A stretch of 64,000 bases of DNA from Rhizobium skierniewicense (lineage in GTDB: Bacteria > Pseudomonadota > Alphaproteobacteria > Rhizobiales > Rhizobiaceae): contig NZ_JACIDV010000003.1 in the NCBI RefSeq assembly GCF_014196515.1, positions 1 through 64,000 on the forward strand, read 5' to 3'. This document shows, piece by piece, positions 17,100 through 24,011 of this stretch. The position numbers and the translations under genes were made by a program. The first letter of the stretch is position 1. Every line of letters begins with the position of its first letter. The notes under the pieces were generated by a model. The model saw only the letters and a program-made list of their open reading frames with translations. It ran no database searches and was not told the DNA's origin.

Positions 17100-17151
17100 T
17101 TAAATGTTCAATAACAAAATAACATTTGTGATCTATCAAATGAACATTTAA
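17100..17151. promoter_or_regulatory. widely spaced inverted repeat, putative MocR operator
   Basis: TTAAATGTTCA (17100-17110) and its exact complement TGAACATTTAA (17141-17151) flank a 30-base AT-rich spacer that contains a further AACATTTG (17121-17128). The arms fill the 75-base gap between the MocR gene and the operon. MocR proteins often bind separated half-sites, so the geometry fits. Confidence 0.6.
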
Positions 17152-17185
17152 TTTCGGTCTGGTGAAAGAAACCGTGAGCTTGAAA

Positions 17186-18139
17186 ATGCCGTTGAAAATT
17201 CGTCTCGCATTGCGTGACTGGGACTATATGACGCCGCTGGTTCTGGGCGATGTTTCGTCTTTCCGCCTTAAGGTCGAAGTGGACCGCGTTGGTACGCTGG
17301 TCTCCAACCTTGCGACCGACGAGCGCCACGATGCCGCCGAAATGTCGTTCAGCCGTTATGCGCAGATGCGCCATGATGGCGAGGATCATGTCATCGGCCT
17401 GCCGAATTTCATCATGCGGGGTTTTCGTCACCGCTGTATCATCACGACGAAAGAGAGTTCAGTTCACCGTTTGAGTGATCTGGCAGGTAAAAAAATCGGC
17501 GTTACGGGCTGGCGGGATTCTGGCAACACGTGGACGCGCGCGGCGGTTCGTCGCGAAGGTGTCGGCGTGGAAGACGCCATGTGGTATGCAGGTCGCCTGA
17601 CCGAAGCGCATCCGATTACCGACCGGCTCGATGGCTTTTGTCGACAAGGGCGGATTGAGGCTGTCCCCGCAGAGCGCCCGATGGTGGAGCTTCTTCGTGA
17701 GGGCGGCCTTGACGCGATTTTTACGCCCTTTATGCCAGAAGGTTTTTTTGACAAGGCATCGCCGTTCCGTCAGGTGCTGGCCGATTATCGCGCGTCCGAA
17801 ATCGCTTATCTAAACGATGTCGGTTATGTCCCGGGCATGCATCTGATCGGGATCAAGGCGGGCATCGTTGTGGACAATCCATGGGTCATGGATGAACTCA
17901 GCCATATGATCGACGAGTCCCAGCGTATCTGGTTGGCGAAACGTGAAAAATATGCCGATACGACGCCATGGATGATCGATGAATTGAGCCGCTGCGCTGC
18001 TGATCTGCCAACGGGCTGGAACAAGAGCGGGATGGCCGCGAATGAGGCAATGATTTCTGATTTCGCAGAAGAGCTATACGAGCAGAAAATTCTGCCTCGG
18101 CGCCTGTCGCCCGCCGATCTCTTTCCGAAATTTGCATAG
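17186..18139 (+). CDS. 4,5-dihydroxyphthalate-decarboxylase-like / NMT1-type binding-fold protein
   Basis: About 317 residues in the periplasmic-binding-protein fold but without a signal peptide. N-terminal MPLKIRLALRDWDYMTPLV, AAEMSFSRYAQ, a FRHRC segment and LAGKKIGVTGWRDSGNTW match the layout of Pht5-type 4,5-dihydroxyphthalate decarboxylases and NMT1/ABC-binding relatives. I use the ATG at 17186; a GTG at 17162 is possible, and neither has a clear ribosome site. It heads the amino-acid ABC operon, so it may be a cytoplasmic enzyme (decarboxylase-like) on the imported compound. The function is uncertain. Confidence 0.7.
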   Translation: MPLKIRLALRDWDYMTPLVLGDVSSFRLKVEVDRVGTLVSNLATDERHDAAEMSFSRYAQMRHDGEDHVIGLPNFIMRGFRHRCIITTKESSVHRLSDLAGKKIGVTGWRDSGNTWTRAAVRREGVGVEDAMWYAGRLTEAHPITDRLDGFCRQGRIEAVPAERPMVELLREGGLDAIFTPFMPEGFFDKASPFRQVLADYRASEIAYLNDVGYVPGMHLIGIKAGIVVDNPWVMDELSHMIDESQRIWLAKREKYADTTPWMIDELSRCAADLPTGWNKSGMAANEAMISDFAEELYEQKILPRRLSPADLFPKFA

Positions 18140-18166
18140 ATATCGATAAACAAGGGGAATGCCGAA

Positions 18167-19054
18167 ATGACAATCAAAATGGTGACATCGACTGTGCTTG
18201 CGGGTCTACTGTCTGTAACGATGAGCCTTGCTCAGGACGCAGCAATTCCGGCCCAGAAAAAGGATGAGGCGCTGCATGCGCGTCTGCCGGAAAAAATTCG
18301 GACCGCTGGCGAGATGATATCCGTCAACAATGGCTCGTTTCCGCCCTATGAAATCGTGACTGGTACGCAGATGACCGGCGCCAGCGCCGATCTGACAGAG
18401 GCGCTTGGCCAGATCCTCGGTGTCAAGATCCATCATGCGACAGTGGGCGGCCTGCCAGCCCTTCTTTCCGGCGTCAATTCAGGCCGGTACCAGTTTGCAT
18501 TCGGGCCAATCGGCGATTTCAAAAGTCGCGAGGAATCCAATGATTTTGTCGACTGGGTGCAGGAATTCGTCGTGTTCGCGGTTCAAAAGGGCAACCCCAA
18601 AGGCATCGTTTCGCTTGATACGGCATGTGGCCATCGCATCGCGGTGATGGCGGGCGGTTCAGCCGAACGGGTCATTCAGGAACAGAATAAAAAATGCAGC
18701 GCCGATGGCAAGCCTATCGAAGTGCAGTCCTTTACCGACCAGCCAAGCTCAATCCTTGCTGTCCGCTCCAAACGTTCCGATGCGTTTTTCTCGTCACAGG
18801 CACCGCTGACCTATTTTGTCAGCCAGGCGAACGGTCAGTTGGAACTCACAGGCGTCGGTGAGAAAAACGGCTTCGATAGCCTCTATCAGGGTGCAGTCGT
18901 TCCCAAGGGCTCGCCGCTCGCAGCCGTGCTGCGCGATGGTGTCAAAGTTCTCATGGACAACGGAACCTATGCCACGATCATGAAAAAGTGGGGTCTTGAA
19001 AACAATATGCTGAAAGAGCCCGGCATCAATCTCGGTGGGGCGCTGCCAAAATGA
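18167..19054 (+). CDS. polar amino-acid ABC transporter substrate-binding protein
   Basis: A 295-residue type-2 binding protein with a signal peptide (MTIKMVTSTVLAGLLSVTMS, cleaved near SLAQ). Family signatures include the ligand-pocket opening NNGSFPPYEIV, LTEALGQILGVK and the C-terminal LMDNGTYATIMKKWGL. AAGGGGA lies before the ATG. It overlaps the permease gene by ATGA. The ligand is probably an amino acid or an N-acyl/glutamyl amino acid, given the M20 hydrolase at the operon end. Confidence 0.88.
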   Translation: MTIKMVTSTVLAGLLSVTMSLAQDAAIPAQKKDEALHARLPEKIRTAGEMISVNNGSFPPYEIVTGTQMTGASADLTEALGQILGVKIHHATVGGLPALLSGVNSGRYQFAFGPIGDFKSREESNDFVDWVQEFVVFAVQKGNPKGIVSLDTACGHRIAVMAGGSAERVIQEQNKKCSADGKPIEVQSFTDQPSSILAVRSKRSDAFFSSQAPLTYFVSQANGQLELTGVGEKNGFDSLYQGAVVPKGSPLAAVLRDGVKVLMDNGTYATIMKKWGLENNMLKEPGINLGGALPK

Positions 19055-19983
19055 TCATGGACGCCAGAACCAGCGTGTCGTTATCCGGCGATGGGTCCGA
19101 GAGAGATGTGGCAAACGCTCACACTCCGTTTCGCTATGACCGCTTCGCGCTATGGGCCATCATTGCGCTCGTCGTGGTCAATTTTGTCTGGATCGTCGCC
19201 AACAACGAAAATTTCGGCTGGTCGATCGTCGCCGCCTATTTCTTCGACCCCACCGTTATTCAGGGCCTTTATGTAAGCCTCGGCTTGACCGTGGTTGCCA
19301 TGATCATCGGTGTTATGTTGGGACTGTTGCTGGCGATTGCGCGCATGTCCACCGATGGTCTGGCAAGCTCTTTTGCGTCGCTTTTCATCTGGTTTTTCCG
19401 GGGAACGCCGCTGCTCGTCCAGCTCATCTTCTGGTACAATATGTCGACCTTGTTTCCAGAACTTTCCATCGCAATCCCGTTCGGCCCAACCTTGGCGAGT
19501 TGGGATACCAATTCGGTGATCACACCGATGACGGCGGCCATCGTCGGCCTGGCGCTCAACGAAGCGGCCTATATGGCAGAAATCATTCGTGGTGGGCTGT
19601 TGTCCGTGGATCGTGGGCAGGCCGAGACAGCCGAAGCCTTCGGCATGACGCGGGCGCGCGCTCTTCGCCGCATCATCATCCCGCAAGCCATGCGCTCCAT
19701 CGTACCTCCCACCGGCAACCAGTTGATCAGCATGATCAAGGCGACGTCGCTGGTCAGCGTCATTGCCATGGCCGATCTGCTCTATTCGGTTCAGTCGATC
19801 TACAACCGGACCTTTGAAATCATCCCGATGCTGCTGGTTGCGGTCATCTGGTATCTGTTGATCACCTCCGTTCTCAATGTGGGACAAGCCTATATCGAGC
19901 GGTATTATAGCCGTGGTGACCGTCGCAGTGACCCCGCCGCCAAGCCCGCCGCACCGGCGATTATCGAGGAGGCCAGCCATTGA
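19051..19983 (+). CDS. polar amino-acid ABC transporter permease
   Basis: A 310-residue inner-membrane subunit, HisMQ family. After a cytoplasmic tail and a first membrane segment (WAIIALVVVNFVWIV) it has the GLYVSLGLTVVAMIIG region, the FFRGTPLLVQLIFWYN motif and the ATPase-coupling EAA loop (AETAEAFGMTRARALRRII). It is one subunit only, so it should homodimerise. It is translationally coupled to both neighbours. Confidence 0.9.
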   Translation: MIMDARTSVSLSGDGSERDVANAHTPFRYDRFALWAIIALVVVNFVWIVANNENFGWSIVAAYFFDPTVIQGLYVSLGLTVVAMIIGVMLGLLLAIARMSTDGLASSFASLFIWFFRGTPLLVQLIFWYNMSTLFPELSIAIPFGPTLASWDTNSVITPMTAAIVGLALNEAAYMAEIIRGGLLSVDRGQAETAEAFGMTRARALRRIIIPQAMRSIVPPTGNQLISMIKATSLVSVIAMADLLYSVQSIYNRTFEIIPMLLVAVIWYLLITSVLNVGQAYIERYYSRGDRRSDPAAKPAAPAIIEEASH

Positions 19984-20759
19984 TCGCAGCAGACACCAGA
20001 GAGCCGCTCGTCAGGGCGCGCAATGTTCACAAGTCCTATGACCAGCTGGAAGTGCTGAAAGGCATCGATCTCGATGTCGTGCCGGGCGAAGTCGTCGCCA
20101 TTCTCGGTCCTTCCGGTTCCGGGAAGTCGACTTTCCTGCGCTGCATCAATCACCTTGAATCCATCAATCAAGGATCGATCGATGTGGATGGTGACCAGAT
20201 CGGCTATCGCATGCAGCGCAACCGGTTGGTCAAGCTGTCGGCAAATGCCATTGCTGCACAGCGCCGCAAGATTGGAATGGTATTTCAGAGCTTCAACCTC
20301 TATCCGCATCTGACAGTGCTTGAAAATATCATCGAGGCGCCGGTGGGCGTACATGGCGAGACAAGGGCTGCTGCGATCCAACATGCCATGCAGCTTCTGG
20401 AACGGGTCGGACTTTCTGATAAGGCAGAAAACTATCCGCGCCAGCTTTCAGGTGGCCAGCAGCAGCGTGTTGCAATCGCTCGCGCACTTGCCATCAGACC
20501 CAAGCTGATGCTGTTTGACGAACCAACCTCGGCACTCGATCCCGAGCTGGTGGGTGAAGTGTTGAACACCATGCGTGATCTGGCCCGTCAGGGTCTCACG
20601 ATGATCGTGGTTACGCACGAAATCAGCTTCGCGCGCGAGGCGGCGGACCGGGTTGTTTTTATGGATGGCGGCCACATCGTGGAAATGGGCAGTCCGGAAG
20701 AGGTGATCGGCAACCCGCAACACGAGCGCACAAAGACTTTTCTATCCCGCTTCCTTTAG
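19980..20759 (+). CDS. amino-acid ABC transporter ATP-binding protein
   Basis: A 259-residue HisP/GlnQ-type ATPase: Walker [11 protein letters not shown]-loop [13 protein letters not shown], signature LSGGQQQR, Walker [15 protein letters not shown], switch VTHEISFA. It starts at TTG (19980), overlapping the permease stop as TTGA, with a GAGGAGG site 7 bases ahead. The rare start codon probably tunes its level by coupling. Confidence 0.92.
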   Translation: MIAADTREPLVRARNVHKSYDQLEVLKGIDLDVVPGEVVAILGPSGSGKSTFLRCINHLESINQGSIDVDGDQIGYRMQRNRLVKLSANAIAAQRRKIGMVFQSFNLYPHLTVLENIIEAPVGVHGETRAAAIQHAMQLLERVGLSDKAENYPRQLSGGQQQRVAIARALAIRPKLMLFDEPTSALDPELVGEVLNTMRDLARQGLTMIVVTHEISFAREAADRVVFMDGGHIVEMGSPEEVIGNPQHERTKTFLSRFL

Positions 20760-20833
20760 GTTTGCGCCCCAATTCCCCGCAACTTCGTCGGTCTTTCGAC
20801 TGCCGCTCTTTTTCCAGATATTGGAGGAATGTC

Positions 20834-22015
20834 ATGCTCAACGATAACAGATATGCCCGTGTTTCCGATCTCGAACCGATGGAAGCGGACATGAAAGAAA
20901 CGCGCCAGTACCTTCACGCCCACCCTGAACTGTCGCGGGAGGAAACGGAAACCGCGCGCTTCGTTGCCGAAAAGCTGGAAGCCTGGGGTTATGAGGTCAC
21001 CCGCAATGTCGGTGGCCACGGCGTCGTTGCATGTCTGACGAACGGTAGCGGTAAAAAGAGCATTGGCATTCGCGCGGATATGGATGCGCTGCCGATTCTG
21101 GAAGAGACAGGATTGCCCTATGCCAGCAAGACACCCGGAAAGATGCATGCCTGCGGCCACGATGGCCACACGGCAGTGCTGCTGGGCGCCGCAGAGTACC
21201 TGGCCAAGACACGCCATTTCGACGGAACGGTCACGCTGATCTTTCAGCCCGCCGAGGAAAATGGAAAGCCGAGTGGCGCGCAGCAGATGATCGCCGACGG
21301 CCTGTTCGACCGGTTTCCCATCGACGCGATCTTCGGTCTGCACAATCACCCCGGTGCCGCGGAAGGAGCATTTCTGTTGCGGTCGGGCCCAATGATGGCC
21401 TCGTCCGATACGGTGAAGATGACGATTAAAGGCAAGGGAGGCCACGCGTCTCGACCGCATCTGACGATCGATCCTGTCGTCATCGCCTGCAATCTTGTCG
21501 TTGCGCTCCAGACCGTGGTGTCACGCAACATCGATCCGACGCAGACAGCCGTGGTGACGGTTGGCACCATTCACGCTGGAGAGGCCGTCAACGTCATTCC
21601 CGAATATGCCAAGCTCGCGCTGAGCGTGCGCTGCTTCAAGCCCGGCATCCGTGACGTGCTGCAAGCGCGGATCACAAAACTAGCGGACGCGATTGTGGAA
21701 GGGTTCGGGGCTACGATCGACATCGACTATGAACACGGCTACCCGGTCGTTGTGAATTCGGAAGCTGAAACCGTGTTCGCCCGTACCGTTGCCGAAGAAC
21801 TGGTCGGCGCCGAAAACGTTTCAACCTGCAATCTGATCCCGGGCAGCGAAGACTTCGCCTATTTTCTCGAACACAAGCCAGGGACATTCCTACGCCTCGG
21901 CAATGGCGTCAATTCGTCGACATTGCACAGTTCGAAATATGATTTTGCTGATGGTAGTCTGACTGTGGGCGCTGCGATGTGGGCAAGACTCGCGGAGCGG
22001 TTTCTCCAGGCTTGA
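20834..22015 (+). CDS. M20-family amidohydrolase (hippurate / N-acyl-amino-acid hydrolase type)
   Basis: A 393-residue zinc hydrolase. The metal ligands are in MHACGHDGHTA and in the following PAEEN and LHNHPG motifs. The lid domain has GKGGHASRPHLTIDP, and the last ligand is in GSEDFAYFL. The family removes acyl groups from N-acyl amino acids. TTGGAGGAA precedes the ATG. As last gene of the MocR-linked operon it probably cleaves the imported conjugate to a free amino acid. Confidence 0.9.
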   Translation: MLNDNRYARVSDLEPMEADMKETRQYLHAHPELSREETETARFVAEKLEAWGYEVTRNVGGHGVVACLTNGSGKKSIGIRADMDALPILEETGLPYASKTPGKMHACGHDGHTAVLLGAAEYLAKTRHFDGTVTLIFQPAEENGKPSGAQQMIADGLFDRFPIDAIFGLHNHPGAAEGAFLLRSGPMMASSDTVKMTIKGKGGHASRPHLTIDPVVIACNLVVALQTVVSRNIDPTQTAVVTVGTIHAGEAVNVIPEYAKLALSVRCFKPGIRDVLQARITKLADAIVEGFGATIDIDYEHGYPVVVNSEAETVFARTVAEELVGAENVSTCNLIPGSEDFAYFLEHKPGTFLRLGNGVNSSTLHSSKYDFADGSLTVGAAMWARLAERFLQA

Positions 22016-22052
22016 TTGTCTGGCTGAGGTGCCGGCGCGCTGCTTACAAGAC

Positions 22053-22081
22053 AAAAAGCGCACCGATTGCCATCGGTGCGC
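22053..22081 (-). terminator. Rho-independent terminator for the alpha/beta hydrolase gene
   Basis: On the minus strand GCGCACCGAT, loop GGCA and ATCGGTGCGC form a perfect 10-bp stem followed by TTTTT. It lies just beyond the stop of the minus-strand hydrolase; on the plus strand the stem has no T-tract. Confidence 0.85.
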
Positions 22082-22089
22082 CTTGAACA

Positions 22090-22908
22090 TCATCTCAGAA
22101 AGTCGATGAGATCCTGGTTGAGTCTGTCGGGAACGGTAGCGAACAGGCCATGGGGTTCGCCTTCATATTCGATGAGTTTTGCGCCTGAAATGCCGTTGGC
22201 GGCTGCGCGCCCAGATGGCTCGATTGGCACCGTCTTGTCGCCAGTGCCGTGGATCACCAGTGTTGGTACGGTAAACGCCGAAAAATCAGGTCTGAAGTCG
22301 GTTTTTCCGAAGGCATCCACGCACTCTACCGTCGCCTTGGGACTTGCCATGACACCCAGAACGAAGGACCAGTCAAGAATGCCCTGGCTCACAGGGCTGG
22401 TCACGAAGCCAACACCATAGAATGTCTTTGCGAAGCTCTGAAGGAACGCAAAGCGGTCCTTTCGGATGTCTTTTTTCATATCCTCGAAGACGCTGCCGTC
22501 CACGCCATAGGGGTTTGTCTCATCTTTCAGCAGGTAACCGGCGACGGACGCCACGAGAACGGCTTTGGAGACTTTGGACGCACCGTGTCTGGACAGATAC
22601 CGCGCGATTTCGCCACCACCCATGGAAAATCCGACGAGTGAAACGTTTTGCACGTCCAGACTGTCGATAACAGCCGAGAGGTCATCAGCGAAGGTGTCAT
22701 AATCGTAACCGCTTGCCGGATGGCCGGACTGGCCAAATCCGCGCCTGTCATAGGTGATGACACGGAACCCCGCTTCAAGGAGCGCCACGGTCTGGTACTC
22801 GAACATATCGCCTGTCAGCGGCCAGCCGTGGATGAGAATAACGGGGTTACCGTGACCCATGTCCTTGACGTGTAACTGCGTACCGTCTTTTGCTTCTACA
22901 TATGCCAT
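22090..22908 (-). CDS. alpha/beta hydrolase (non-heme chloroperoxidase/esterase type)
   Basis: A 272-residue serine hydrolase: oxyanion segment ILIHGWPLTGDMF, nucleophile elbow GFSMGGGE, acid in VIHGTGDKTVP and histidine in GEPHGLF. This is the pattern of cofactor-free haloperoxidase/esterase proteins common in soil bacteria. GGGAG precedes the ATG and a good terminator follows, so it is probably transcribed alone. Substrate unknown. Confidence 0.87.
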   Translation of the reverse strand: MAYVEAKDGTQLHVKDMGHGNPVILIHGWPLTGDMFEYQTVALLEAGFRVITYDRRGFGQSGHPASGYDYDTFADDLSAVIDSLDVQNVSLVGFSMGGGEIARYLSRHGASKVSKAVLVASVAGYLLKDETNPYGVDGSVFEDMKKDIRKDRFAFLQSFAKTFYGVGFVTSPVSQGILDWSFVLGVMASPKATVECVDAFGKTDFRPDFSAFTVPTLVIHGTGDKTVPIEPSGRAAANGISGAKLIEYEGEPHGLFATVPDRLNQDLIDFLR

Positions 22909-23012
22909 CTTGTCAAACTCCCGTTGTCGATGCTGGGCGGTAAAGGTGTTTGCGACGCGACAGGTTCCTACGGAGAACCAAATATCTTTGAATACAATGA
23001 TAAATGGATCAA

Positions 23013-23255
23013 TCAGTCTTGATCGCCGTCGCGCGTTTCCATCGCGAGGTCATGCAATGCTTGCGTATCTTCGGGGTCATATTCTGCAGTCAGAATGACG
23101 CTGAGAAACGCCGCGCGCGCGATTTCCTTCTTTGTCGCCTGCGGGTGTTGGTTTTTCACCGCATCGATCAGAGCTTTTGGTTTCATGCCGGGCTCCGCCA
23201 GACCCTTGATGGTCTCGGCTATTTTTTCGATTTCTCGCAGTTTGCCTTCGCGCAT
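23013..23255 (-). CDS. small hypothetical protein, helical
   Basis: An 80-residue cytoplasmic protein that I do not recognise. It is rich in charged helical sequence (REIEKIAETIKGLAE, TKKEIARAAFLSVIL) and acidic at the C-terminus (METRDGDQD). GGAG lies 8 bases before the ATG at 23255; a longer reading from 23285 has no site. The second half, PKALIDAVKNQHPQATKKEI, resembles a helix-turn-helix-like repeat but lacks a clear family motif. Confidence 0.6.
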   Translation of the reverse strand: MREGKLREIEKIAETIKGLAEPGMKPKALIDAVKNQHPQATKKEIARAAFLSVILTAEYDPEDTQALHDLAMETRDGDQD

Positions 23256-23338
23256 TTCGTGTCTCCGCTCGTTGTGCGGCGGCAAGGTCGCATTGTTTCA
23301 TGAGCGTTATGTGAAATGCGCGACGATGATCGGGTGAA

Positions 23339-23767
23339 TCACGTCTTGCGGTGCGGGTCGTCCCGATCAACGCCGAAATGATCGAAAATCATATCGACAT
23401 TGCGACGGTGGGACTTGAAATAGAGGTCGAAGATGTCGCCCAGCAGCGGGACGCTGCCAACCATGGAATCTAGAGCAACGTTACCAACCATGCGGGCCAG
23501 TTTTTCTGGCGGAATACCAAGGCGGCGTGCTTCGTTTACGATGTAAAGGCCGACCAGCGCGCCTGCGCCGTCTCCAACGAGAGGCACGAGGCCCAAGATG
23601 GAATCTGCACCAAAGCGAAGGCGGGTTCCAGGAATGCCGATGGCTGTGTCCATCAGACGGGCAACGCCCGAGAGTCGCCGCAGCCGACGCAGTCGTACTG
23701 CAGTGTCAACGAACTCATGTGCGTTATCACCACCGGCGTGGCTGGCATTCCATGTTTTTTCGGCCAT
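23339..23767 (-). CDS. DUF4112-domain small membrane-associated protein
   Basis: A 142-residue protein with the DUF4112 core: LMDTAIGIPGTRLRFGADSI, then LGLVPLVGDGAGALVGLYIV and SMVGSVPLLGDIFDLYFKSH, with two paired-helix hydrophobic stretches and the GD...F pattern repeated. GGAG with 7-base spacing supports the ATG at 23767 over longer readings. The function of this domain is unknown. It is divergent from the sensor kinase gene. Confidence 0.78.
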   Translation of the reverse strand: MAEKTWNASHAGGDNAHEFVDTAVRLRRLRRLSGVARLMDTAIGIPGTRLRFGADSILGLVPLVGDGAGALVGLYIVNEARRLGIPPEKLARMVGNVALDSMVGSVPLLGDIFDLYFKSHRRNVDMIFDHFGVDRDDPHRKT

Positions 23768-24011
23768 GATGTGCTCCATCAGCAAACGGTAAAATATCCC
23801 TCTACATGAATGGGGACGCCGATGCCGCTGTTCAAGTCTTGGTGTTGACGATTGTCCCTGTCGCATCACTGATCGCGTTGGCAAACATGCAGTGTGCCCT
23901 TTTGTATTGTGTGCCAAGTTTATCGCGCAGCGCGCAACTTCTCTTTCCCGAATGCATTTCATAGACTACATGTATCAATGAGGGGATCGCCGCCGCGGCA
24001 ATCCAGAGCGG

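Noticed and set aside
10892-22015. Opine catabolism region of a Ti-type plasmid
   Set aside because: The amide hydrolases and amino-acid importer are suggestive, but there are no opine oxidases, vir, tra or rep genes or T-DNA border repeats in the window.
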